Of a stretch of 64,000 nt of DNA, positions 20,098 to 28,161 are shown piece by piece (position 1 is the stretch's first letter; each line of letters starts with the position of its first letter). The DNA is taken from positions 1,116,001 through 1,180,000 of the forward strand of contig NZ_CP116256.1 in the NCBI RefSeq assembly GCF_027947575.1. The letters run 5' to 3'. The position numbers were made by a program, and so were the translations under genes. Source of the stretch: Streptomyces rubrogriseus. Lineage in GTDB: Bacteria > Actinomycetota > Actinomycetes > Streptomycetales > Streptomycetaceae. The notes under the pieces are model-generated. The model had not been told where the DNA came from and ran no database searches. It worked only from the letters and a program-made list of their open reading frames with translations.

Positions 20098-20173
20098 TCT
20101 TAGCCCGTCCGGCGCTTGAGGACGAGGCCGTCCAGGCCGAAGCGGGGGTCTGGGGGCGGCAGCCCCGGCAACG
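20098..20173. repeat. Streptomyces dispersed intergenic repeat (REP-like)
   Basis: The run CCGTCCGGCGCTTGAGGACG, followed by an AGGCC segment and then AAGCGGGGGTCTGGGGGCGG and AGCCCC, matches, from memory, a short element scattered through Streptomyces intergenic regions. Its ends can pair (GGGGGC with GCCCC). It sits between the isomerase start and the LacI gene end. Function unknown; possibly a transcript-end or mobile non-autonomous element. Confidence 0.6.
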
Positions 20174-20213
20174 CCCACACCGACGCGGGCCCACCGCGAA
20201 ACCAACGGTCCGT

Positions 20214-21260
20214 TCAAGACCGCGGCCCTCCGGAGGACCCCCGTACCATCAACTCCCCCCGCACCGTCGCGATCCCGCCCACCGGCGCGTCCTCCCGCCC
20301 CATCGCGACCCGCCCCGCCCGCGCCCCCGCCTCCGCCAGCGGCAGCCGGACCGTCGTCAGCGCGGGCACCGCGTCGATGCTGAACGGCAGGTCGTCGAAG
20401 CCGGCCACGGACACGTCGTCCGGGATCCGCAGCCCCGAGTCGCGCAGCGCCGCGCAGGCGCCCAGCGCGACGGTGTCGTTCGCGGCGACGACCGCGGTCA
20501 GCGTCGGGTCCCTGCGCAGCAGTTCCAGCGTCGCCTCGTAACCGGCCTCCCGGTCGTAGCGGCCGTGGACGGTCCAGCGGGGGTCCTCCTCGATGCCGTG
20601 CGCGGCGAGCGCGGTGCGGTGGCCCTCCAGCCGGTGCCGCGTCGTGGTCCGTTCCTCCGGGCCCGCGATGTAGCCGAGCCGCCGGTGCCCCAGCCCGATC
20701 AGGTGCTCGGTCAGCTCCCGCCCGCCCCCGCGGTTGTCGAAGGTGAGCGCGATCGCCCCGGTGTCCGGCGCCGGCGGCCGTCCGCACAGCACCACCCGCG
20801 TCCCGGCCTCGACCAGCCTGCGCAGCTTCGCCGCCACGGCCGCCTGGTGGGCCTCGTCCTCCATCGCGCCGCCGGTCAGCACGACCGCCGCCGCCCGCTG
20901 GCGCTGGAGCAGCGTGAGGTAGGTCAGCTCGCGCTCCGGGGTGCCGCCGGTGTTGCAGACCACGGCGAGTCTCTCGCCGCCCGCTCTGCCGCCGGGTCCG
21001 CCGATCTCGGACTGGACGGCGCCGGCCATGATGCCGAAGAACGGGTCGGCGATGTCGTTGACGAGGATGCCCACCAGGTCGGACGTGGCCGCCGCCAGCG
21101 CGCTCGCCGGGCCGTTGAGCACGTAGTCCAGCTCGTCGACGGCCTTGAGCACCCGCTCCCGGGTGGAGGCGGCCACCGGATAGTTGCCGTTCAGCACGCG
21201 CGACACCGTCGCGGGGGAGACCTGGGCGCGGGCCGCCACGTCCGCCAGTGTCACCGTCAT
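20214..21260 (-). CDS. LacI-family transcriptional repressor
   Basis: 348 residues. The N-terminal LacI helix-turn-helix and hinge are clear (TLADVAARAQVSPATVSRVLNG, about 4-25). A sugar-binding-protein-like effector domain follows (about 60-340), with the family phrases FFGIMAGAVQSEI, LGHRRLGYIAGPE and GFDDLPFS. The ATG at 21260 has GGAGG 9-13 nt upstream; the longer frame lacks this. It is divergent from the Gfo/Idh operon, and an AAGCGCTT-centred palindrome lies in the 215-bp gap. It most likely represses that operon and itself in the absence of a sugar-type inducer. Confidence 0.9.
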   Translation of the reverse strand: MTVTLADVAARAQVSPATVSRVLNGNYPVAASTRERVLKAVDELDYVLNGPASALAAATSDLVGILVNDIADPFFGIMAGAVQSEIGGPGGRAGGERLAVVCNTGGTPERELTYLTLLQRQRAAAVVLTGGAMEDEAHQAAVAAKLRRLVEAGTRVVLCGRPPAPDTGAIALTFDNRGGGRELTEHLIGLGHRRLGYIAGPEERTTTRHRLEGHRTALAAHGIEEDPRWTVHGRYDREAGYEATLELLRRDPTLTAVVAANDTVALGACAALRDSGLRIPDDVSVAGFDDLPFSIDAVPALTTVRLPLAEAGARAGRVAMGREDAPVGGIATVRGELMVRGSSGGPRS

Positions 21261-21405
21261 GTCCTCGTCCTCCGCATCGCGGGTGTGCCGAACGCCGTCC
21301 CGGGTGACCTTACGGCCACCGCCCGCCGACGTTCGCCCCCTCGAACAACTCGCCCCGGCCGCGGTCTTGTCCAGACCACCGGTCACAGGCTAGCTTCGTT
21401 CTACA

Positions 21406-21421
21406 TAGAAAGCGCTTGCTG
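21406..21421. promoter_or_regulatory. Candidate LacI-family operator
   Basis: AGAAAGCGCTTGCT contains the perfect core palindrome AAGCGCTT (21410-21417), with one mismatched pair flanking it and further matches outside. Central CG and AT-rich flanks are typical of LacI-family sites. It lies 55-70 bp before the Gfo/Idh gene, where a bound repressor would block the promoter. Confidence 0.65.
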
Positions 21422-21475
21422 TACGGCTCGAGCTCGATCCGCGGCTTGCGGCATGGCTCGTACGAAGGGAATGAC

Positions 21476-22627
21476 GTGACACGCAAGACGGTGCGTATCG
21501 CCATGAACGGTGTGACCGGACGCATGGGCTACCGCCAGCACCTCGTCCGCTCCATCCTGGCCCTGCGCGAACAGGGCGGCCTCGACCTCGGCGACGGCAC
21601 CGTGCTGTGGCCGGAGCCGGTCCTGGTCGGCCGCCGCGAGCACGCGCTGCGGGCGCTGGCCGAACGCCACGGACTCGACCACATCTCCACGGACCTCGAC
21701 GCGGTCCTCGCCGACGACGGCATCGACATCTACTTCGACGCCCAGGTGACCTCGGCCCGCGAGGAGGCGATCAAGAAGGCGATCGCCGCGGGCAAGCACG
21801 TCTACACCGAGAAGCCCACCGCCACCGGCCTGGACGGCGCCCTGGAACTCGCCCGCCTCGCCCGGGCCAAGGGCATCAAGCACGGCGTCGTCCAGGACAA
21901 GCTCTTCCTGCCCGGCCTGCTCAAGCTCAAGCGCCTCATCGACGGCGGCTTCTTCGGCCGGATCCTGTCCGTGCGCGGCGAGTTCGGCTACTGGGTCTTC
22001 GAGGGCGACTGGCAGGAGGCGCAGCGCCCGTCCTGGAACTACCGCAGCGAGGACGGCGGCGGCATCGTCGTCGACATGTTCCCGCACTGGGAGTACGTGC
22101 TGCACGAGCTGTTCGGCCGCGTGAGGTCCGTCCAGGCCCTCACCGCCACCCACATCCCCGAGCGCTGGGACGAGAAGGGCAAGCCCTACGACGCCACCGC
22201 CGACGACGCCGCCTACGGCGTCTTCGAACTGGACGGCGGCGCGATCGCGCAGATCAACTCGTCCTGGGCGGTTCGCGTCAACCGCGACGAACTGGTCGAG
22301 TTCCAGGTCGACGGCACCGAGGGCTCGGCCGTCGCGGGACTGCGGGGCTGCCGCGTCCAGCACCGCTCCGCCACCCCCAAGCCGGTGTGGAACCCGGACA
22401 TCCCCGCCACCGAGGTCTTCCGCGACCAGTGGCAGGAGGTCCCGGACAACGGCGAGTTCGACAACGGCTTCAAGGCGCAGTGGGAGCTGTTCCTCAAGCA
22501 CGTCTACGCCGACGCCCCCTACCAGTGGGACCTGCTGGCCGGTGCCCGCGGCGTCCAGCTCGCCGAGCTGGGCCTGAGGTCCTCGGCCGAGGGCCGCCGC
22601 CTCGACGTGCCGGAGATCGCGCTGTGA
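21476..22627 (+). CDS. Gfo/Idh/MocA family oxidoreductase
   Basis: A 383-residue NAD(P)-dependent sugar or inositol-type dehydrogenase. The N-terminal Rossmann region (VRIAMNGVTGRMGYRQHLVRSI) and the EKPTATG motif (about residues 103-109), whose Lys is the family's catalytic residue, are present. The GFO/IDH C-terminal domain follows (WNYRSEDGGGIVVDMFPHWEYVLHELFG). The GTG at 21476 has GAAGGGA upstream. It is the first gene of a three-gene operon; its stop overlaps the next start (GTGA). The substrate is probably a sugar or sugar-derived polyol. Confidence 0.88.
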   Translation: MTRKTVRIAMNGVTGRMGYRQHLVRSILALREQGGLDLGDGTVLWPEPVLVGRREHALRALAERHGLDHISTDLDAVLADDGIDIYFDAQVTSAREEAIKKAIAAGKHVYTEKPTATGLDGALELARLARAKGIKHGVVQDKLFLPGLLKLKRLIDGGFFGRILSVRGEFGYWVFEGDWQEAQRPSWNYRSEDGGGIVVDMFPHWEYVLHELFGRVRSVQALTATHIPERWDEKGKPYDATADDAAYGVFELDGGAIAQINSSWAVRVNRDELVEFQVDGTEGSAVAGLRGCRVQHRSATPKPVWNPDIPATEVFRDQWQEVPDNGEFDNGFKAQWELFLKHVYADAPYQWDLLAGARGVQLAELGLRSSAEGRRLDVPEIAL

Positions 22628-23817
22628 CCCTCCACCTGCCGAGCGCCGACGGCACCCTGCGCGCCTACGAACCCCGCCAGGAGCCGTCGCACAGCGCCCC
22701 GCCGAGCGGGGCAGGCGCGGGAAGCACCGGGAGCGCGGGAAGCGCTTTCACCTCCCGTACGGTCTTCTCCGCCGCGCACGTCGTCGCCGACCCGTACGCG
22801 GACATCACCCCCGACGGGCCCGCCGCCGTCGACTGGGACGCCACCCTCGCCTTCCGTCGCCACCTGTGGTCCCACGGACTCGGCGTCGCCGAGGCGATGG
22901 ACACCGCCCAGCGCGGCATGGGCCTGGACTGGCCCACGGCGGCGGAACTGATCCGCCGCTCCGCCGCCGAGGCGAAGGCGGCCGGCGGCCGCATCGCCTG
23001 CGGCGTCGGCACGGACCAGCTGACCGCCCCGACCGTCACCCTCGCCGAGGTCCGGTCGGCCTACGAGGAACAGCTCGCCCTCGTCGAGGAGTCGGGCGCC
23101 CGGGCCATCCTCATGGCCTCCCGCGCCCTCGCCGCCACCGCGCAGGGGCCGGACGACTACCTGGAGGTCTACGGCCACCTGCTCCGCCAGGCCGCCGAAC
23201 CCGTGATCCTGCACTGGCTGGGCCCGATGTTCGACCCGGCCCTGGAGGGCTACTGGGGCTCGTCCGACCTGGACGCGGCGACCGACACCTTCCTGGAGGT
23301 CATCGCCGCCCACCCCGACAAGGTCGACGGCATCAAGGTCTCCCTGCTGGACGCGCAGCGCGAGATCGACCTGCGCCGCCGCCTGCCGCGGGGCGTGCGC
23401 TGCTACACCGGAGACGACTTCAACTACCCGGAGCTGATCGCGGGCGACGAGCAGGGCTTCAGCCACGCCCTGCTCGGCATCTTCGACCCCCTGGGCCCAC
23501 TGGCCGCCGAGGCGGTCCGGGTGCTCGACACCGGGGACACGGACGGCTTCCGCGCCCTGCTCGACCCCACCGTCGAACTCTCCCGCCACCTCTTCCGGGC
23601 ACCCACCCGCTACTACAAGACGGGCGTGGTCTTCCTGGCCTGGCTGTCCGGCCACCAGAGCCACTTCACGATGGTCGGCGGCCTCCAGTCGGCCCGCTCC
23701 CTGCCGCACCTCGCCCGCGCCTACGAACTCGCCGACGGACTCGGTCTGTTCCCCGATCCGAAGCTGGCCGAGGAGCGCATGCGGAACCTGCTCGCGCTGT
23801 ACGGAGTGAACCGATGA
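22624..23817 (+). CDS. DUF993 / dihydrodipicolinate-synthase-like aldolase
   Basis: A 397-residue TIM-barrel protein of the DUF993 group, distantly related to dihydrodipicolinate synthase. The segments VDGIKVSLLD (an invariant-looking Lys on a central strand, the expected Schiff-base position) and GVRCYTGDDFNYPELI support an aldolase/lyase-type role. It overlaps the Gfo/Idh gene at GTGA and the following isomerase at ATGA, so all three are made together. The first ~45 residues are low-complexity (Ser/Gly/Ala-rich) and coincide with an operator-like palindrome. Reaction unknown. Confidence 0.8.
   Translation: MTLHLPSADGTLRAYEPRQEPSHSAPPSGAGAGSTGSAGSAFTSRTVFSAAHVVADPYADITPDGPAAVDWDATLAFRRHLWSHGLGVAEAMDTAQRGMGLDWPTAAELIRRSAAEAKAAGGRIACGVGTDQLTAPTVTLAEVRSAYEEQLALVEESGARAILMASRALAATAQGPDDYLEVYGHLLRQAAEPVILHWLGPMFDPALEGYWGSSDLDAATDTFLEVIAAHPDKVDGIKVSLLDAQREIDLRRRLPRGVRCYTGDDFNYPELIAGDEQGFSHALLGIFDPLGPLAAEAVRVLDTGDTDGFRALLDPTVELSRHLFRAPTRYYKTGVVFLAWLSGHQSHFTMVGGLQSARSLPHLARAYELADGLGLFPDPKLAEERMRNLLALYGVNR
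22738..22749. promoter_or_regulatory. Second AAGCGCTT operator-like palindrome, inside the DUF993 gene
   Basis: GGAAGCGCTTTC shares the pattern GNAAGCGCTTNC with the site at 21406-21421. It is about 1.33 kb downstream of that site, within coding DNA for a low-complexity N-terminus. It could be an auxiliary operator enabling repressor looping, or chance. Confidence 0.4.
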
Positions 23818-24677
23818 GCGACACCGGCCTGACGCGCTTCAGCATCAACCAGATGACGGTCAAGCAGCTCTCGCTGCCCGAACTGACCGCGGCCTGCGCC
23901 GAACTGGGCATCGGCAACGTGGGCCTGTGGCGCGAACCCGTGCAGGCCTACGGCGTCGAGGCCGCCGCCAAGCTGGTCCGCGACGCGGGCCTCACCGTCA
24001 CCACCCTGTGCCGCGGCGGCTTCCTCACGGCGCTCGACCCCGCCGAACGCGCCAGGGCGCTGGCCGACAACCGCCGCGCCGTCGACGAGGCCGCCGCCCT
24101 CGGCACCGACACCCTCGTCCTGGTCTCGGGCGGCCTCCCGGCCGGCGACAAGGACCTGCGCGCCGCCCGCGAGCGCATCGCGGACGCGCTGGCGGAGCTG
24201 GGCCCGTACGCCGAACGGCACGGCGTGCGCCTGGCCATCGAACCGCTCCACCCCATGTACGCCGCCGACCGCTGCGTGGTCTCCACCCTCGCCCAGGCCC
24301 TGGACCTCGCCGAACGCTTCCCGGCCCGGCAGGTCGGTGTCACCGTCGACACGTACCACATCTGGTGGGACGACCGGGCGCCCGAGCAGATCGCCCGGGC
24401 CGGCGCGGGCGGCCGCATCCACACCTTCCAGCTCGCCGACTGGACGACCCCGCTGCCCGAGGGCGTCCTCAACGGCCGCGGCCAGATCGGGGACGGCGCG
24501 ATCGACATGCGGGAGTGGAAGGGGTACGTCGAGGCGGCCGGATACACCGGCGCCATCGAGGTCGAGCTGTTCAACGAGGGGCTGTGGGCACGGGACGGAC
24601 GGGAGGTGCTCGCCGAGACGGCGGCCCGGTTCGCCGCGCACGCGGGCGACGCCGCGGACCAGCCGCCCGGAAAATAA
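23814..24677 (+). CDS. Sugar phosphate isomerase/epimerase (TIM barrel)
   Basis: 287 residues of the AP-endonuclease-2/xylose-isomerase-like superfamily. Likely metal ligands lie in RLAIEPLHPMY (Glu), VTVDTYHIWWD (Asp/His), IHTFQLADW (His) and the closing IEVELFNEG (Glu). It is the third gene of the LacI-controlled operon, with an ATGA overlap to the DUF993 gene. With the dehydrogenase and aldolase-like enzyme it probably forms a short route of oxidation, isomerisation and cleavage for an unidentified sugar (inference). Confidence 0.83.
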   Translation: MSDTGLTRFSINQMTVKQLSLPELTAACAELGIGNVGLWREPVQAYGVEAAAKLVRDAGLTVTTLCRGGFLTALDPAERARALADNRRAVDEAAALGTDTLVLVSGGLPAGDKDLRAARERIADALAELGPYAERHGVRLAIEPLHPMYAADRCVVSTLAQALDLAERFPARQVGVTVDTYHIWWDDRAPEQIARAGAGGRIHTFQLADWTTPLPEGVLNGRGQIGDGAIDMREWKGYVEAAGYTGAIEVELFNEGLWARDGREVLAETAARFAAHAGDAADQPPGK

Positions 24678-24728
24678 TCCCGGCGACCCGTACAACCCTT
24701 CCGCCCTGCGGCGGGTCGTACCTGGCAT

Positions 24729-24775
24729 CGGAACTCCCGTGGGGGTACCCGGGGGGGAAATACCACGGAGTTCCG
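24729..24775. repeat. Imperfect inverted repeat downstream of the sugar operon
   Basis: CGGAACTCCCGTGG and CCACGGAGTTCCG pair over 13 bp with one bulged C, around a G-rich centre containing GGGTACCC. It lies between the operon end and the perfect hairpin at 24793 and could be an mRNA 3'-end stabiliser. Confidence 0.55.
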
Positions 24776-24792
24776 AAGGGGAGGGGAAACCC

Positions 24793-24823
24793 GAGAGGGC
24801 CCGGTCGGCGACCGGGCCCTCTC
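24793..24823. terminator. Bidirectional terminator hairpin
   Basis: GAGAGGGCCCGGTC and GACCGGGCCCTCTC form a perfect 14-bp stem with a 3-nt loop. It separates the sugar operon from the convergent ribose operon (rbsD ends at 24852). Confidence 0.85.
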
Positions 24824-24851
24824 AAACTTCTCCCCACCGGTCCTCGGACCC

Positions 24852-25241
24852 TCAGAAGAAGACCCCGCACCGCAGCAGCACATTGGCGTACGGCCGCGCC
24901 TCCCCGGTGCGCACGATCAGCCGCGCGCCCGCCGACAGCTCCTTGAGCCGCTCGTGCGGGACGAGTTCGAGTGCGGGGAAGAGCCCGTCGAGCAGTGCGG
25001 CGCACTCGGCGTTCGCCTCCCGGACCTCCGTCGCCGCCGTCGCGCCCTCGACGACCAGCTCGGCGAGCAGGCCGTCCACCACCTCCGCGAACGGCGGCAC
25101 CCCGGCCCGGAAGGCCAGGTCGACGACGCGCGGCCCGTCCGGAACGGGCATGCCCGCGTCGCACACCAGGACGCCGTCCCCGTGGCCCAGCTCGGCGAGC
25201 GCACCCGCGAGGTGGCGGTTGAGTATGCCTGCCTTCTTCAC
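24852..25241 (-). CDS. rbsD: D-ribose pyranase
   Basis: A 129-residue cytosolic enzyme that interconverts beta-pyranose and beta-furanose forms of D-ribose so that ribokinase can use it. The RbsD signature is clear at the N-terminus: MKKAGILNRHLAGALAELGH (catalytic His at position 20) followed by GDGVLVCDAGMPVP. The C-terminal RTGEARPYANVLLRCGV is the subunit-interface active-site segment. Its ATG overlaps the ribokinase stop (4 bp). It is the last gene of the ribose operon, with a terminator just beyond. Confidence 0.92.
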   Translation of the reverse strand: MKKAGILNRHLAGALAELGHGDGVLVCDAGMPVPDGPRVVDLAFRAGVPPFAEVVDGLLAELVVEGATAATEVREANAECAALLDGLFPALELVPHERLKELSAGARLIVRTGEARPYANVLLRCGVFF

Positions 25242-26158
25242 AGCGCCCCGGCCTCCAGTGCCTCGGCCTCCGCCGCCGTCGGGTACGACTCCTGCGCCCC
25301 CGCCTTCGTGACCGCCGCCGCGCCCACCCGGGCCGCGTACGCCGCCGCGTCGGCGAGCGACGCGCCGGTGCCGAGCCGCCAGGCCAGCGCGGCGGTGAAC
25401 GCGTCACCGGCGCCCGTCGTGTCCACGGCGTCCACCTTCACCGACGGCACCCGGACCACGCCGCCGGCCGCCGACGCGACCAGCGCGCCCTCGGCGCCCA
25501 GCGTCACGACCACCGAGCGCGGCCCCTTGGCCAGCAGGACGCGCGCCCAGTCCTCGGGGCGCTCGCCGACCAGGGAGTCGCCGAGGATCACCTTCGCCTC
25601 GTGCTCGTTGACGATCAGCGGGTCGCAGGCGGCCAGCACCTCCTGCGGAAGCGGCCGCGGCGGCGACGGGTTCAGCACGAAACGGCTGTCCGGCGCGAGC
25701 GAGCGGACCACCTCCACGACCGTCTCCAGCGGGATCTCCAACTGCGTGGAGACCACCCGGGAGGCGTGGAAGAGGCTGGCCGCGGCCCGGACGTCGCCCG
25801 GCGCCAGCCGGCCGTTGGCGCCCGGCGAGACCACGATGCTGTTGTCCCCGGACGGGTCGACGGTGATCAGCGCGACGCCGGTCGGGGCGCCGCCCACCAG
25901 CACGCCGACCGTGTCGACACCGGCCGCCCGCTGCGAGTCCAGCAGCAGCCGCCCGTAGTCGTCGTCGCCCACCCGGGCCAGCAGGGCCGTACGGGCGCCG
26001 AGCCGGGCGGCGGCGACGGCCTGGTTGCCGCCCTTGCCGCCCGGGTGGACGGCCAGGTCGGAGCCGAGCACCGTCTCCCCGGCCCCCGGCCGCCGCTCGA
26101 CACCGATCACCAGGTCGGCGTTGGCCGAGCCGACGACCAGCAGGTCGTAGTCGTACAT
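25238..26158 (-). CDS. rbsK: Ribokinase
   Basis: A 306-residue PfkB-family kinase phosphorylating ribose at O5. The N-terminal sugar-binding signature is VHPGGKGGNQAVAAARLGA (about 38-56). The C-terminal ATP/anion-hole motif DTTGAGDAFTAALAWRL (about 240-256) includes the catalytic base Asp. It starts at ATG 26158, 47 bp after the permease-binding protein fusion gene, and overlaps rbsD by 4 bp. It supplies ribose-5-phosphate to the pentose phosphate pathway. Confidence 0.93.
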   Translation of the reverse strand: MYDYDLLVVGSANADLVIGVERRPGAGETVLGSDLAVHPGGKGGNQAVAAARLGARTALLARVGDDDYGRLLLDSQRAAGVDTVGVLVGGAPTGVALITVDPSGDNSIVVSPGANGRLAPGDVRAAASLFHASRVVSTQLEIPLETVVEVVRSLAPDSRFVLNPSPPRPLPQEVLAACDPLIVNEHEAKVILGDSLVGERPEDWARVLLAKGPRSVVVTLGAEGALVASAAGGVVRVPSVKVDAVDTTGAGDAFTAALAWRLGTGASLADAAAYAARVGAAAVTKAGAQESYPTAAEAEALEAGAL

Positions 26159-26205
26159 CAGTCGTTCTCCGATTCGCGTGATTACCGCCGGCCGCCGGGC
26201 CGGTC

Positions 26206-28161
26206 TCAGCCCTCGAAGCCCGCCACGTTCTGCTGGGTGACGACCTTCACGGGCACCTTCACCGTCTGCTCCACCTTCTTGTCCTCGGCCGCCCGCAGCG
26301 CGTTCTGTACGGCGATCCTGCCCAGTTCCTTCGGCTGCTGCGCCACCGACGCGTACAACGTGCCGTCCTGGACCGCCTTCAGCCCGTCCGGGGTCCCGTC
26401 GAAGCCGACGACCTGGACCGACTTGCCGGCCTTGGAACCCAGCGCCTTGATCGCGCCCAGCGCCATCTCGTCGTTCTCGGCGAAGACGCCGTCGACGTCC
26501 GGGTGGGCCTGGAGCAGGTTGGTCATCACGTCCAGGCCCTTGGTGCGGTCGAAGTCCGCGGGCTGCTTGGCGACCACCTTGATGCCCGGGTACGCCTTGA
26601 GCCCGGCCGCGAAGCCCGCCCCGCGCTCCCGGCTGGCGGAGGTGCCGGCCTGCCCCTGGAGGATGACGATGGTGCCCTTGCCGCCGAGCTTCTCGGCGAG
26701 CGCCTTGGCGCCCAGCTCACCGCCCTCGACGTTGTCGGAGGCGACCAGCGCGGACGTCTCGGCCTTGCTGACGCCGCGGTCCACGGCGATGACCGGGATG
26801 TCGTCCTTGTTGGCGGAGCGCACCGAGGGACCGGCCGCGTCGGAGTCCACCGGGTTGACGATGACCGCGGACAGGCTGCCGCTGACGAAGTTCTGCAGCT
26901 GGTTGGCCTGCTGGGAGGCGTCGTTCTGGGCGTCCGTGACCGTCAGGTCCACGCCCAGCTTCTTCGCCTCCTCCTCCGCGCCGTTCCTGATCTGCACGAA
27001 GAACGGGTTGTTCAGCGTGGACAGCGACAGCCCTATCTTCTGGTCCTTGCCGCCGGAGGAGCCGTTGTGCAGCAGCGAGGTCGCGCCGACCACGGCCACC
27101 GCGACGACCGCCGCGATCACGTACGTGAGTGCCTGCTTGCCCCGGTTGCCGCCGCCCGACGCCCCGGCCGCCGGAGTCACCGCGCCGGCCTTGCGGCGCA
27201 GCGTGTCGAAGAGCACCGCGAGCGCGATGACGACACCGATGACGACCTGCTGCCAGAACGCGGAGACGGACAGCAGGTTCAGGCCGTTGCGCAGCACCGC
27301 GAGGATCAGCGCGCCGATCAGCGTGCCGGACGCCTTGCCGGTGCCGCCCGCCAGCGAGGCACCGCCGATGACGACGGCGGCGATGGCGTCCAGCTCGTAG
27401 CCCTGCGCGGCCTGCGGCTGCGCGGAGGAGAGCCGGGAGGCGAGCACGATGCCCGCGGCGGCGGCGAACAGGCCGGAGAAGGCGTAGATGGCGAGCTTCT
27501 GCCGCTTCACCCGCAGCCCGGACAGGCGCGCGGCCTCCTCGTTGCCGCCGATGGCGTACATGGACCGGCCGATGTAGGTCCGGCCGAGGACGAAGGCGGT
27601 GATCAGCCCCATCACGATCATCACGAGCACCGGCACCGGCAGCCACCCGCCGAGCGTGTCGCCGAGGTGCGAGACCGAGTCCGGGAAGGCGATCGGCGAA
27701 CCCTGCGAGATGACCAGCGACAGACCGCGGCCCACCGACAGCATGGCGAGCGTCGCGATGAACGGCGGCAGCTTCCCGTACGAGATGAGGAAGCCGTTCA
27801 CCAGACCGCAGGCGATGCCCGTCAGGACGGACAGCAGCACCGCGAGCGCCACCGGCATCCCGGCCTCGGTGGCGCTCCAGGCCAGCACGGTGGCCGACAG
27901 CGCGGCGACCGAGCCGACCGACAGGTCGATGCCCGCCGAGACGATGACGAAGGTGACGCCGAAGGCGAGGATCGCGGTGACGGCGGCCTGGACGCCGACG
28001 TTGAGGAGGTTGTCGGCGGTCAGGAAGTCCCCGGACAGCGCCGACATGACGACGACGAGGACGATCAGCGCGGTCAGCGCGCCGTTGTCGAGCAGCAGGC
28101 GGCGCAGGCCGCTGGTGGCGCCCTGCGCGCCCGGCTTGCTCTTGAGCGTGTCAGTGGCCAC
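26206..28161 (-). CDS. rbsC: Ribose ABC transporter permease fused to substrate-binding protein (RbsC-RbsB)
   Basis: A single 651-residue protein. Residues ~1-324 form the RbsC-type permease with multiple helices and the ATPase-contact segment GGNEEAARLSGL. A Gly/Ala linker (~325-343) leads to an extra membrane helix (~344-364). Residues ~374-651 form an RbsB-type ribose-binding protein (KIGLSLSTLNNPFFVQIRNGAEEEA, VIAVDRGVS, VQVVGFDGTPDGL). The extra helix would place the binding domain outside, tethered to its own permease. The GTG at 28161 has GGAGG upstream and overlaps rbsA by 11 bp; an ATG at 28179 has no ribosome site. No break in the frame was seen. Separate rbsC and rbsB genes are the usual form. 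Confidence 0.93.
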   Translation of the reverse strand: MATDTLKSKPGAQGATSGLRRLLLDNGALTALIVLVVVMSALSGDFLTADNLLNVGVQAAVTAILAFGVTFVIVSAGIDLSVGSVAALSATVLAWSATEAGMPVALAVLLSVLTGIACGLVNGFLISYGKLPPFIATLAMLSVGRGLSLVISQGSPIAFPDSVSHLGDTLGGWLPVPVLVMIVMGLITAFVLGRTYIGRSMYAIGGNEEAARLSGLRVKRQKLAIYAFSGLFAAAAGIVLASRLSSAQPQAAQGYELDAIAAVVIGGASLAGGTGKASGTLIGALILAVLRNGLNLLSVSAFWQQVVIGVVIALAVLFDTLRRKAGAVTPAAGASGGGNRGKQALTYVIAAVVAVAVVGATSLLHNGSSGGKDQKIGLSLSTLNNPFFVQIRNGAEEEAKKLGVDLTVTDAQNDASQQANQLQNFVSGSLSAVIVNPVDSDAAGPSVRSANKDDIPVIAVDRGVSKAETSALVASDNVEGGELGAKALAEKLGGKGTIVILQGQAGTSASRERGAGFAAGLKAYPGIKVVAKQPADFDRTKGLDVMTNLLQAHPDVDGVFAENDEMALGAIKALGSKAGKSVQVVGFDGTPDGLKAVQDGTLYASVAQQPKELGRIAVQNALRAAEDKKVEQTVKVPVKVVTQQNVAGFEG

